Assembly: GCF_020858115.1 (NCBI RefSeq)
Contig: NZ_JACYMM010000009.1
Location: 205,758 to 269,757, forward strand
Direction of reading: 5' to 3'
DNA: 64,000 nucleotides
Source: Janthinobacterium sp. FW305-129
GTDB taxonomy: Bacteria; Pseudomonadota; Gammaproteobacteria; Burkholderiales; Burkholderiaceae_D
Shown in pieces: positions 8,777 through 17,390 of the stretch (the stretch's first letter is position 1; each line of letters starts with the position of its first letter). The position numbers and the translations under genes are program-made. The notes beneath the pieces are model-generated. The model was not told where the DNA came from. It did not search any database and saw only the letters and a program-made list of their open reading frames with translations.

Positions 8777-9127
8777 TCAGTTAGCAACTATGCGGAACTC
8801 CGTCGCTGTGGCTACGGGGCGAACTTGATTTCGCTCCCGTTTCAATTCCACGATGCCGTAATTGGACATTGTTTTCAATGTGCGTGACAGGTTGCTCGGT
8901 TTACGGCCCGTTATCTCAGCCAATGCAGAGATGGATTCCGGTTGCGTTTCCAGAATCACGTGCAACAACGCCCGGTTTTCGTCGCTCAGGACTTCCGCCA
9001 GCGATTTGATCGAAGTGAACCAGACCTTGGGCTCATCCTCCTCCGGTTTATATATGCCGCGAGCGATGGCGAGCACGCGTTCGCGGATTTTCTCTTGCGG
9101 CATGATGCCAATAAAAATCGGTTTCAT
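8777..9127 (-). CDS. HTH antitoxin of TumA/HVO_A0114 type
   Basis: 116 residues with a winged helix-turn-helix at about 60-108 (AEITGRKPSNLSRTLKTM, then GIVELKRE). This fits the ArsR-like HVO_A0114 family that supplies antitoxins for TumE-type toxins. Its start overlaps the upstream toxin gene stop by four bases (ATGA), giving a toxin-first order. It probably represses the operon through the inverted repeat just upstream of the toxin start. Base composition is visibly more AT-rich than the surrounding DNA, suggesting acquisition. It lies 165 bases upstream of the dnaE2 start, in the same direction. Confidence 0.75.
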   Translation of the reverse strand: MKPIFIGIMPQEKIRERVLAIARGIYKPEEDEPKVWFTSIKSLAEVLSDENRALLHVILETQPESISALAEITGRKPSNLSRTLKTMSNYGIVELKRERNQVRPVATATEFRIVAN

Positions 9128-9489
9128 TGCTTTTTCACCTCCAGCAAAACGCGGTCCACGTCAGCAAAGAAATCATTGATGAGATGCTGCGCATCCTTGA
9201 ATTCGTATGGCACGCCCTGATCTGACGGATGCCGGTGTTTATGGTCGAATGCCACGATACGTCCCGCATATTTGAATTTCTTTGGCGGCTTTACCATGTG
9301 CGCATTGTCGTAACCGAGAATGCGTTTGCCATATGGTTCATGCAGCGTCAGCGAGTAGCGTATGCCATGAGGAATCTCATCCGATACCTCCGTCCGCCTG
9401 GCTTCTATCTTGATCCAATAACCGCCATCCTGGTCGAGGATGGAGCCATCCAGGTCCAGCAATGTATCAATGGCAGGATCGATCCGCAT
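9124..9489 (-). CDS. TumE-family (DUF6516) putative toxin
   Basis: 121 residues. The sequence has the pattern of the DUF6516/TumE family: an opening IDTLLDLDGSILDQDGGYWIKI, a central GIRYSLTLHEPYGKRILGYDNAH, and AFDHKHRHPSDQGVPYEF with a His-rich turn before a C-terminal helix. Known family members are toxins of two-gene modules often carried on transposons; the biochemical target is not established here. The antitoxin gene overlaps its 3' end. The identification rests on recognised sequence pattern, not on a search. Confidence 0.72.
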   Translation of the reverse strand: MRIDPAIDTLLDLDGSILDQDGGYWIKIEARRTEVSDEIPHGIRYSLTLHEPYGKRILGYDNAHMVKPPKKFKYAGRIVAFDHKHRHPSDQGVPYEFKDAQHLINDFFADVDRVLLEVKKQ

Positions 9490-9498
9490 GCGGGAAGT

Positions 9499-9515
9499 AT
9501 ATCATCTGTTGATAT
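9499..9515 (-). promoter_or_regulatory. Inverted repeat, probable operator of the toxin-antitoxin operon
   Basis: ATATCA-TCTGT-TGATAT, a 6-bp perfect inverted repeat with a 5-base spacer, begins nine bases upstream of the toxin ATG. Position and symmetry fit autoregulation by the HTH antitoxin. Confidence 0.5.
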
Positions 9516-9631
9516 GCCAATTCCACGAAAGCCTCAATAACTGCAGCCTTTGACTCCATCCGGCCAAGACATCGAGAAGCTTTGTACCTATTTTCGTTTA
9601 TGCTGGTGTTTTACCTTTTGCATCGACCGCC

Positions 9632-10417
9632 ATGATCGTCCACTTATTAAAATGTTTCGGCGCCGCGCCCAGTGGCGGCAATGCGGCGCTGGTCGTGGAG
9701 AACGACAGCAGCGGCGAAACGGCACGCCAGTCCTTCGCCCGCGAGCGGCAAGTGAGTGCCTGCGTCTTCATCGACCGGCAGGCGGACGGCGGCATCGTGC
9801 TCGACTATTTTTATCCGCACACGCGCAGCCCCCTGTGCCTGCACGCCACTCTGGCCGCCGCGCATGTGCTGCTGACGGCGCCCGGCGCCACGGCAACCTT
9901 GACGGTGAGCACGGCCATGCGCGGGCAAGCCTTGCAGCTGGTGCGCCGCGCGGAAGGGCTATTCATTGGTTTGACTTCGCAGCCGGCACCGGCCGTCATG
10001 CTGGAAAAATATGTGCCGTCCGAACTCATGGGCCAGCACATGCACTTGCTGTCGCCGCCCGTCATCGCCTCCGTCGGCAGCCCGAAGCTGCTGCTGGAAG
10101 TGGCCGACCGCACCACCCTGCGCTCCTTGCGGCCGAACCTGGAACTGATCGCCGACTGGAGCGCCTTGCACCAGGTCAGCGGCTGCTACGTGTATTGCCG
10201 CACGGGCGAACACGAGTACGAGGGGCGCAACTTCAACCACCGCGATCCGGCCCTGGAAGACAGCGCCACGGGCGTGGCGGCGGGCGCGCTGGCGGCGCAC
10301 CGCCAACAGTCGTTGCGCCTGCATCAGGGCCACGTGACGCAGCAGCCGTGTCTGATCGAGGTGCAATACAGCGCAGACGCAATCTGGGTGGGCGGCATGG
10401 TGCAGCGCAGCACCTGA
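9632..10417 (+). CDS. PhzF family isomerase-like protein
   Basis: 261 residues, slightly short for the family (about 280-300). PhzF marks are GAAPSGGNAALVVE near the start, RERQVSACVFI with the conserved Glu-containing block, PHTRSPLCLHATLAAAHVL, and the C-terminal FNHRDPALEDSATGVAAGALA. Family members adopt a diaminopimelate-epimerase fold and catalyse isomerisations. No phenazine genes are nearby, so it is an orphan PhzF-like enzyme of unknown substrate. Confidence 0.86.
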   Translation: MIVHLLKCFGAAPSGGNAALVVENDSSGETARQSFARERQVSACVFIDRQADGGIVLDYFYPHTRSPLCLHATLAAAHVLLTAPGATATLTVSTAMRGQALQLVRRAEGLFIGLTSQPAPAVMLEKYVPSELMGQHMHLLSPPVIASVGSPKLLLEVADRTTLRSLRPNLELIADWSALHQVSGCYVYCRTGEHEYEGRNFNHRDPALEDSATGVAAGALAAHRQQSLRLHQGHVTQQPCLIEVQYSADAIWVGGMVQRST

Positions 10418-10547
10418 ATGGAGCATTGCGCACCAGTACAAGGCAAGCCGGGCAGCGGCAAAAAGATAATCAACCAGGAAACAACAGTTACGGCAAATTT
10501 GTAATAACAAAACAAAGTATCGCTGGTGAATGCTGAAATGATGGCAC

Positions 10548-10553
10548 TAGAAT
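10548..10553 (+). promoter_or_regulatory. Candidate -10 hexamer of the TonB-dependent receptor gene
   Basis: TAGAAT lies 41 bases upstream of the preferred GTG start at 10595 and downstream of the longer alternative start at 10526. If it is used, transcription begins near 10560 and only the shorter protein can be made. No strong -35 is visible. Confidence 0.35.
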
Positions 10554-10594
10554 CAAGTCACGAATCTTGCTCATCAGCCACTTGGAGACACTGC

Positions 10595-12997
10595 GTGCCG
10601 ACCCTTACCACCTTGCGTAAAGCCATCCTCATCAGCCTGTACGGCAGCGCCGCCCTGGCCGCCTTCAGTCCCGCCGCCATGGCCCAAAGCACGGAAGCGG
10701 CCGCCACGGACGGTCCCGTGCAAACGGTCAGCGTGGTCGGCTCGCGCCGCGTCGCCAGTTCCGCCACCGATACCATGGTACCCGTCGATATCATCCCGAT
10801 TTCCCGGGTGGCCGAGCAAGGCGGCCAGTTTGATCTGGCGCAATCGCTGCAATACATTTCGCCCTCGTTCAACTCCACGCGCCAGACGGGCGCCGACGGG
10901 GCCGACCTGATCGATTCGGCCGCCCTGCGCGGCCTCGGTTCCGACCAGACCCTCGTGCTGGTGAACGGCAAGCGGCGCCACACGACGGCCCTGGTCAACC
11001 TGTTCGGCGCGCGCAACCGCGGCAACACGGGCACGGACATGAATGCGATTCCCTTGTTGGCGATCAAGAACGTGCAAGTGCTGCGCGACGGTGCCGCCGC
11101 CCAGTACGGCTCGGACGCCATTGCCGGCGTGATCGACATCGAACTGAAGAAAAGCCTGGGCTGCGAAGCGGTGGCCGGCTACAGCCAGTATTCCGAAGGC
11201 GACGGCAAGAATTACATGACCTCCGCCTACTGCGGCATCGCGCTGGGCGACAAGGGCACGCTGGCCATCACGGGCGAATACCTGGACCGGGGCCGCTCGA
11301 ACCGCGCCGACGCGGACAGCATGCGCATCATCGGCGACACCAAGTCCAAGAACAAAACCCTGTACCTGAATGGCGACTACGCCACCAGCGGCACGGGCAA
11401 GCTGTACTTCACGGCCGGCGCGCAGACGCGCGACGCCTCCAGCGCCGCATTCGGCCGGGGCGGCATCGGCAGCGACGACATTCCATCGCGCAATTCGGCC
11501 GCCATGTATCCGGACGGCTTCGTACCCTTCATTAACGGCAAGATCGACGACCAGTACGCCACCATCGGCCACCGCAGCCAGATCGGCGAATGGCATGCTG
11601 ACTTTTCGCAAACCTATGGCTACAACAAGATGCGCTACGACATCAGCCATACCTTGAACGCCTCGATCGCCAACCTCGACTTGATGAACGGCGGCAAGGG
11701 CGTCAGCGCCAGCAACTTTGACGCGGGCGGCTTCTCGTTCCAGCAGCTGACCAGCAACGCCGATTTCAGCCGCTACTACGACACGGTGATGAGCGGCATG
11801 AACGTGGCCTTCGGCGCCGAGTACCGCAGCGAGGAATACAAGATCATGGCGGGCGAGCCGAACTCCTACATCGATGCCGACGGCGTGGGCGTGGGCGGCA
11901 ATGCGGGCAGCCAGGGCTTTCCCGGCTTCCAGCCCGGCGATGCCACCAAGGCCAAACGCCACAGCATCGCCGCGTATGGCGACGTGGAACTGGACTGGAC
12001 GGAGCGCCTGAAAACCCAGGCGGCCCTGCGCTATGAAAAATTCAGCGATTTCGGCTCCACCGTGACGGGCAAGCTGGCCGCCAGCTATAAAGTGGCGCCG
12101 AACGTGCTGCTGCGCGGCTCGGCCAGCACTGGTTTCCGTGCGCCATCGTTGCAGCAAGTGTATTTCTCGTCCACCTTCACCGACTTCATCGGCGGCGTGC
12201 CCACCGACGTGGTGCTGGCGCCGAACGGCGGCGCCGTCGCCAACGCGGCCGGCATTCCCAAGCTGAAAGAGGAAAAATCTACCAGCTTTACGTTCGGCAC
12301 CACCTGGACGCCGACGCAAGCCATTTCCGTGACGGCCGACTTGTACAACATCAAGATCAAGGACCGCATCGTGCTGTCGGGCCGCTTCAATGCCGACAAC
12401 TACCCGGACCTGGCCGCGCGCCTGGCCTTGCTGGGCGTGGGAGAGGCGCAATTCTTCGTCAACTCCATCGACACGCGCACGCGCGGCCTGGACCTGACGG
12501 CCTCGCACAAGGGAGAATTCGCCGGCAACCGCCTGAACACCTTCCTGGCCTTGAACCTGAGCAAGACGGAAGTGACGAAGGTCAAGACGCCCGCCTCGCT
12601 GACGGGCTTTGAAGACGTGCTGCTGTCCGAACGCGAACGCCTGTTCATCGAACAGGGCGGCCCCCGTTCGAAAGCCACGCTGGGCTTCGATTACATCACG
12701 GGCAAGCTGGAGTCGGACTTGCGCATCATCTACTTTGGCCCGCAAACCCTGGGCACCTTCAGCGGCACGGCCGAAGGCGTACCGAACGCCCGCTACGCGG
12801 CCAAGACGTCCGCCGACCTGAGCTTCACCTACAGCATCAACAAGAACACCAAGCTGACCTTCGGCGGCAACAACATCTTCAACGTCAAGCCCACCACGCA
12901 GAACGCGGACGAGACGGATAACGGCTTCAAATACGACAGCGTGCAGTTCGGCCTGAACGGCGCCTCGTATTTCGGACGGCTGTGGGTGAAGTTCTGA
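10595..12997 (+). CDS. TonB-dependent outer-membrane receptor
   Basis: 800 residues from the GTG at 10595, preceded by GGAG seven bases upstream. This start gives a clean signal peptide (LRKAILISLYGSAALAAF ... AMAQ); the open frame runs back to 10526 but adds a non-signal-like stretch. The plug domain has LRGLGSDQTLVLVNGKRRH and RDGAAAQYGSDAIAGVIDIEL. The C-terminal barrel ends with a Phe (YFGRLWVKF). The plug pattern (RGL-pattern with GKRRH) is that of broad-specificity receptors for siderophores, sugars or peptides. It is monocistronic, closed by a strong terminator. The substrate is unknown. Confidence 0.92.
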   Translation: MPTLTTLRKAILISLYGSAALAAFSPAAMAQSTEAAATDGPVQTVSVVGSRRVASSATDTMVPVDIIPISRVAEQGGQFDLAQSLQYISPSFNSTRQTGADGADLIDSAALRGLGSDQTLVLVNGKRRHTTALVNLFGARNRGNTGTDMNAIPLLAIKNVQVLRDGAAAQYGSDAIAGVIDIELKKSLGCEAVAGYSQYSEGDGKNYMTSAYCGIALGDKGTLAITGEYLDRGRSNRADADSMRIIGDTKSKNKTLYLNGDYATSGTGKLYFTAGAQTRDASSAAFGRGGIGSDDIPSRNSAAMYPDGFVPFINGKIDDQYATIGHRSQIGEWHADFSQTYGYNKMRYDISHTLNASIANLDLMNGGKGVSASNFDAGGFSFQQLTSNADFSRYYDTVMSGMNVAFGAEYRSEEYKIMAGEPNSYIDADGVGVGGNAGSQGFPGFQPGDATKAKRHSIAAYGDVELDWTERLKTQAALRYEKFSDFGSTVTGKLAASYKVAPNVLLRGSASTGFRAPSLQQVYFSSTFTDFIGGVPTDVVLAPNGGAVANAAGIPKLKEEKSTSFTFGTTWTPTQAISVTADLYNIKIKDRIVLSGRFNADNYPDLAARLALLGVGEAQFFVNSIDTRTRGLDLTASHKGEFAGNRLNTFLALNLSKTEVTKVKTPASLTGFEDVLLSERERLFIEQGGPRSKATLGFDYITGKLESDLRIIYFGPQTLGTFSGTAEGVPNARYAAKTSADLSFTYSINKNTKLTFGGNNIFNVKPTTQNADETDNGFKYDSVQFGLNGASYFGRLWVKF

Positions 12998-13019
12998 TCA
13001 CCGTATCCGCCTGAAGCAA

Positions 13020-13056
13020 CAGCGGCTGCGCCAGCATGGGCAGCCGCTGTTTTTTT
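13020..13056 (+). terminator. Rho-independent terminator after the receptor gene
   Basis: A 10-bp perfect stem (CAGCGGCTGC / GCAGCCGCTG) is followed by seven T residues, 22 bases after the receptor stop codon. Confidence 0.92.
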
Positions 13057-13333
13057 AGGCGGGCGGCAATATACTCACGTCCGCGCAGCACGACCAAGGC
13101 CAACATCGCACTGCGACGCGAGCTCGTCCATCACAGCTTGCGATTTTTGTATATCAGCAAGAGTAATCATATAGATAACGTTCTGTCCGATAGGTGAAAA
13201 GCCATGAACTATCATGCCTGCATCATTGCCCCAGTGGCTCCCGGCCAGCACGGCCGCAGTGAACAATCTTTGTCCCGCGGCGGAAAGCAAGGATAATAGC
13301 GCCTAACTCATAAGCACAGTATTGGATTACCTC
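13057..13333. other. Intergenic stretch with no clear gene
   Basis: A more AT-rich gap between the receptor terminator and the OsmC-YcaO gene. It contains a TTG-initiated minus-strand open frame (13075-13290, 71 codons) without a recognisable family. Its 3' part should carry the promoter of the OsmC-YcaO gene, but no convincing -35/-10 pair is visible. Confidence 0.4.
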
Positions 13334-15532
13334 ATGGAAATTAAAGTCAACTTTCTCGACAAGCTGCGTCTCGAAGCCAAGTTCGACGATTTTACGGTCA
13401 TCGCCGACCAGCCCATCCGCTACAAGGGCGATGGCTCGGCGCCCGGCCCGTTCGATTACTTTTTGGCATCATCGGCACTGTGCGCGGCCTACTTCGTGAA
13501 GTTGTATTGCGATACGCGCAATATTTCCACGGAAAATATCCGCCTGTCGCAAAACAATATCGTCGATCCGGAAAACCGCTACCAGCAGATTTTCAAGATC
13601 CAGGTCGAGCTGCCGGCCGATATCTCGGCCAAGGACCGCCAGGGCATCCTGCGCTCGATCGACCGTTGCACGGTGAAAAAAGTGGTGCAAACGGGCCCCG
13701 AATTCGTCATTGAAGAAGTCGCGAACCTGGATGCCGATGCGCAATCCTTGCTGATGCTCAATCCGGCCAGCGAAGCCAGCACTTATATTGTAGGCAAGGA
13801 CTTGCCGCTGGAACAGACCATCGCCAATATGTCTGGCCTGCTGGCGGGCCTGGGCATCAAGATTGAGATCGCCTCGTGGCGCAACATCATTCCCAACGTG
13901 TGGTCGCTGCATATCCGCGACGCGCATTCGCCCATGTGCTTTACCAACGGCAAGGGCGCGACCAAGGAAAGCGCGCTGGCGTCGGCCCTGGGCGAGTATA
14001 TCGAGCGCCTCAGCAACAACCATTTCTACGCCGGGTCATTCTGGGGCGAGGACATCGCCAACGCGGATTTTGTCCATTACCCGAACGAGCGCTGGTTCAA
14101 GCCGGGCCGCAAGGATGCGCTGCCGAAGGAGATTCTCGACGCATACTGCCGCGACATCTACGATGCCGATGGCGAGCTGCGCGGCTCGCACCTGATCGAC
14201 ACCAACTCCGGCAATGCCGAGCGCGGCATCTGCTCGCTGCCGTATGTGCGCCATTCCGACGGCGAGGTCGTGTATTTCCCGTCGAACCTGATTGAAAACT
14301 TGTATGTCAGCAATGGCATGAGCGCCGGCAATACTTTGGTCGAAGCGCAGGTGCAATGTCTGTCGGAAATTTTCGAGCGGGCCGTCAAGCGCGAAATCAT
14401 CGAAGGCGAAATCGCCCTGCCCGACGTGCCGCAGGAAGTGCTGGCGAAATACCCGGGCATCCTGGCCGGTATCCAGGGCCTGGAAGAACAGGGTTTCCCC
14501 GTGCTGGTAAAAGATGCGTCGCTGGGCGGCGTGTACCCGGTGATGTGCGTCACCCTGATGAACCCGCGCACGGGCGGCGTGTTTGCCTCGTTCGGCGCGC
14601 ACCCGAGCCTGGAAGTGGCGCTCGAGCGCAGCCTGACGGAATTGCTGCAGGGCCGCAGCTTCGAAGGCTTGAACGACTTGCCGCAACCCACGTTTGCCAG
14701 CGAAGCCGTCACCGAGCCGAACAACTTCGTCGAGCACTTCATCGATTCGAGCGGCATCGTCTCGTGGCGCTTCTTCAGCGCCAAGGCCGATTACGATTTT
14801 GTCGAATGGGATTTTTCCGGCCATGGCGAAAACTCGAATGCCGAGGAAGCGGCGACCCTGTTCGGCATCCTCGCCGGCATGGGCAAGGAAGTGTACACGG
14901 CCGTGTATGACCAGCTGGGCGCCACGGCCTGCCGCATCCTTGTGCCCGGTTATTCGGAAGTGTATCCAGTCGAAGATTTGATCTGGGACAACACCAACAA
15001 GGCGCTGCTGTTCCGCGCCGACATCCTGAACCTGCATAAGCTGGACGATGCCGGCCTGGAAGACCTGCTCGACCGGCTGGAAAACAGCGAACTCGACGAG
15101 TACGGCGACATCGCCACCCTGATCGGCATCGAGTTTGACGAAAACACGGTGTGGGGCCAGCTGACGACCCTGGAATTGAAGCTGCTGATTCATCTCGCCT
15201 TGCAGCAATTCGAGGAAGCGAAAGAACTGGTGGAAACCTTCCTGCAGTACAACGACAACACGCTCGAGCGCAAGCTGTTCTATCAAGCCTTGAACGTGGT
15301 GCTGGAAGTGGAACTCGACGACGAGCTGGAACTGGACGATTACGTCGTCAATTTCCGCCGCATGTTTGGCAACGACCGCATGGACGCGGTGCTGGGCTCG
15401 GTAGATGGCAGCGTGCGCTTCTTCGGCCTGACCCCGACCAGCATGCAGCTGGAAGGCCTCGACCGGCACCAGCGCCTGATCGACAGCTTCAAGAAACTGC
15501 ACGCGGCGCGCGCCAGGGCGGCGGCGGCCTGA
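13334..15532 (+). CDS. ycaO: OsmC-YcaO fusion protein
   Basis: 732 residues from the ATG at 13334; a TTG at 13322 is possible. The N-terminal OsmC-like domain (about 1-150) has APGPFDYFLASSALCAAYFVK, including the Cys expected in this fold. The YcaO region (about 165-730) is collinear with E. coli YcaO: NVWSLHIRDAHSPMCFTNGKG, IDTNSGNAERGICSLP, LYVSNGMSAGNTLVEAQVQC, FASFGAHPSLEVALERSLTE, and the C-terminal tail with helical repeats. YcaO proteins use ATP for amide-backbone activation; E. coli YcaO is linked to RimO-dependent methylthiolation of ribosomal protein S12. The OsmC fusion is known in other proteobacteria and suggests thiol or peroxide chemistry. The isomerase-like gene follows 15 bases later. 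Confidence 0.92.
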   Translation: MEIKVNFLDKLRLEAKFDDFTVIADQPIRYKGDGSAPGPFDYFLASSALCAAYFVKLYCDTRNISTENIRLSQNNIVDPENRYQQIFKIQVELPADISAKDRQGILRSIDRCTVKKVVQTGPEFVIEEVANLDADAQSLLMLNPASEASTYIVGKDLPLEQTIANMSGLLAGLGIKIEIASWRNIIPNVWSLHIRDAHSPMCFTNGKGATKESALASALGEYIERLSNNHFYAGSFWGEDIANADFVHYPNERWFKPGRKDALPKEILDAYCRDIYDADGELRGSHLIDTNSGNAERGICSLPYVRHSDGEVVYFPSNLIENLYVSNGMSAGNTLVEAQVQCLSEIFERAVKREIIEGEIALPDVPQEVLAKYPGILAGIQGLEEQGFPVLVKDASLGGVYPVMCVTLMNPRTGGVFASFGAHPSLEVALERSLTELLQGRSFEGLNDLPQPTFASEAVTEPNNFVEHFIDSSGIVSWRFFSAKADYDFVEWDFSGHGENSNAEEAATLFGILAGMGKEVYTAVYDQLGATACRILVPGYSEVYPVEDLIWDNTNKALLFRADILNLHKLDDAGLEDLLDRLENSELDEYGDIATLIGIEFDENTVWGQLTTLELKLLIHLALQQFEEAKELVETFLQYNDNTLERKLFYQALNVVLEVELDDELELDDYVVNFRRMFGNDRMDAVLGSVDGSVRFFGLTPTSMQLEGLDRHQRLIDSFKKLHAARARAAAA

Positions 15533-15547
15533 TCTGGAAACGATGCC

Positions 15548-16144
15548 ATGGCCACACTGGAATTCTGGTTCGATTTCGGCAGCAACTACAGCTACCTGAG
15601 CGCCATGCGCATCGACGCGCTGGCGCGTGAAAAGCAGGTGCAAGTGATCTGGAAACCCTTCCTGCTGGGCGTCGTCTTCAAGGCGCTGGGCTGGGAGACG
15701 TCGCCGTTCGTCTTGCAAAAAATCAAGGGCGACTACACGTGGCGCGACATGGCGCGCCAGTGTGAAAAGTACGGTTTGCCATGGCAGCAACCGAGTTCCT
15801 TCCCCCGCACGGCGCTGCTGCCCATGCGCGTGGCGCTGATCGGCGCGGACCAGGGCTGGATTGCACCCTTTGCGCGCCGCATGATGACGATGAATTTCGC
15901 CGAAGACCGCGACATCGACAACCTCGAAGCCGTCAGCGAGGCTTTGCAGGAACTGGGCCTCGATGCGCGCACCATCCTGGCGCTGGCTTTGACGCAGGAC
16001 AACAAGCTACGGCTGCGCCGCCAGACCGAGCAGGCACAAGCGCTGAAGCTGTTCGGCGCCCCCAGCTTCCTCAGCGGCGGCGAACTCTTCTGGGGCAACG
16101 ACCGGCTCGACGATGCGCTGGCGCATGCCGCCGCCCGCCCCTGA
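15548..16144 (+). CDS. 2-hydroxychromene-2-carboxylate isomerase / kappa-class GST-like protein
   Basis: 198 residues. A DsbA/thioredoxin-like fold begins EFWFDFGSNYSYLSAMRI, where the Ser-Asn-Tyr pattern replaces the CxxC of DsbA as in HCCA isomerases and kappa GSTs. Other marks are WKPFLLGVVFKALG, PRTALLPMRVALIG and the cis-Pro loop GAPSFLSGGELFWGNDRLDD. Family members isomerise naphthalene-pathway intermediates with glutathione or conjugate glutathione. No aromatic degradation genes are nearby. It lies 15 bases after the OsmC-YcaO gene, probably in one transcript with it. Confidence 0.88.
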   Translation: MATLEFWFDFGSNYSYLSAMRIDALAREKQVQVIWKPFLLGVVFKALGWETSPFVLQKIKGDYTWRDMARQCEKYGLPWQQPSSFPRTALLPMRVALIGADQGWIAPFARRMMTMNFAEDRDIDNLEAVSEALQELGLDARTILALALTQDNKLRLRRQTEQAQALKLFGAPSFLSGGELFWGNDRLDDALAHAAARP

Positions 16145-16150
16145 CGAGCA

Positions 16151-17296
16151 TCAGCCGGCCAGCGCCGCGATTTCCTTCTGCATGTTTTCAATGGCCCGTT
16201 CGTTGTATTGGTCGGCAAAGTATGCATCGCCGAACAGCTGGCCCGCCTGCGCCTTGCCGCACAAATGCTGCAGCGCCAGGCCCCGCTGCTCGTTGAAGCG
16301 CGCGGGGTCCACGTGCGCGTATTCGCGCACGATGGCTTGCGTGTAGGCCTGGTACACCTCTTCGTCCTGCCCCAGGATGGCCAGGTCAGCGCTGAGCATG
16401 GCGTCTTTCAGCGCGTGGCTGATACCGGGGCCCTGGAAATGGTCGGTGGCGCGTATCAATTGCGCCACATCCTGGTTGTCGCCCGCATCGAGGCCGCTGG
16501 CCAGCCACAGCTGGGCACTGGCCTCTTCGCTCGAATACAGGGCGTCTTCGTCGTGGCTGTAGACGGCGTCGTGGAACCAGAACGCCTTCTTGACCAGCGC
16601 GCTGTCGCGCTTGGGCGCATAGGTATTGTCGGCCCACACGCGGATCTCGGACAGACCGTGCACCAGGTGGTCGAGGTTGTGATAGTGGCGGTCCGCGCCG
16701 CCGTAAGCCTGCGGCCCCGTCAGGTGCGCGAACCAGTGGTCCGCCAGCGCGATGTCGGCCTGCGACGCGGTCGCGTAATTCCACAGCGCTTCCCACTCCT
16801 TGCGCAGGCAGTCGAGTATCCACGCCTGGTAGGCGGGGCCGGGGACGAATTTCTTCATGGTCCAGTTCCAGCCCACGGGGCCTTCCAGCGCCTTGACGAA
16901 GCTGGAGCTGACGGAGCCGAGGTCGCGCGGCGGCATGACGAAGATCGTCTTGGCGCCCTGCAGCACGTCCACATTCGTTTGCTGGATCAGGTTTTCATAG
17001 TCGAAATCGGCCGTCGTGCGGATGCCGCGGATCAGGTAGTCGCAGCCGTGCTTTTTCGCCGCGCGCGCCGTGTAGTCGCCCTTGACGATGACCACCTGCA
17101 CATTCTCCCAGCCGCACTCGCGCGCGCTCTGCTCGATGATGCGCTTGCGGTCTTCGGCCGGGAACTGCGGCTTCTTGGCGGGGTTTTGCGACAGGAACAC
17201 GATCACCTCGTCGGCGAGCGAACGCGCCTCGCCGATCACCCACATATGGCCGTTGGTGATGGGGTCGAGGGTGCCTGAAAAGCCGATCTTCTGCAT
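16151..17296 (-). CDS. CoaD-like nucleotidyltransferase fused to an HD domain
   Basis: 381 residues, more than twice the length of CoaD (about 160). The N-terminal half (about 1-150) is phosphopantetheine-adenylyltransferase-like: FSGTLDPITNGHMWVIGEA with the TxGH nucleotidyltransferase motif, YLIRGIRTTADFDYE, and SVSSSFVKALEGPVG. The C-terminal half (about 185-340) is a predicted metal-dependent HD-type domain with HYHNLDHLVHGL (about 204-215) and AFWFHDAVYSHDED (about 238-251), plus later Asp residues. The fusion suggests a nucleotide or coenzyme A-related transfer coupled to hydrolysis. Whether this is the cell's only CoaD cannot be told. A TTGACG-N17-TATTGT promoter and ACGGAG Shine-Dalgarno precede it. 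Confidence 0.82.
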   Translation of the reverse strand: MQKIGFSGTLDPITNGHMWVIGEARSLADEVIVFLSQNPAKKPQFPAEDRKRIIEQSARECGWENVQVVIVKGDYTARAAKKHGCDYLIRGIRTTADFDYENLIQQTNVDVLQGAKTIFVMPPRDLGSVSSSFVKALEGPVGWNWTMKKFVPGPAYQAWILDCLRKEWEALWNYATASQADIALADHWFAHLTGPQAYGGADRHYHNLDHLVHGLSEIRVWADNTYAPKRDSALVKKAFWFHDAVYSHDEDALYSSEEASAQLWLASGLDAGDNQDVAQLIRATDHFQGPGISHALKDAMLSADLAILGQDEEVYQAYTQAIVREYAHVDPARFNEQRGLALQHLCGKAQAGQLFGDAYFADQYNERAIENMQKEIAALAG

Positions 17297-17331
17297 GCTG
17301 CGCTCCGTTTGCTTGATTGCTTATTGCGCAG

Positions 17332-17360
17332 ACAATATATGCCAGCGGCGTGCGCGTCAA
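17332..17360 (-). promoter_or_regulatory. Candidate sigma-70 promoter of the CoaD-HD gene
   Basis: On the minus strand TTGACG (17355-17360) and TATTGT (17332-17337) are separated by 17 bases, 35 bases upstream of the start codon. An overlapping TATATT at a 15-base spacing is a weaker alternative. Confidence 0.5.
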
Positions 17361-17390
17361 TGCAACAGGCCAAAGATCATGATCAAAACG

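Noticed and set aside
10574-12745. 723-codon minus-strand open frame opposite the TonB-dependent receptor
   Set aside because: Low-complexity Ala/Gln/Val composition typical of an antisense shadow; no ribosome site or motif.
13075-13290. 71-codon minus-strand open frame in the gap before the OsmC-YcaO gene
   Set aside because: TTG start, no ribosome site and no recognised family; kept only as a note in the gap description.
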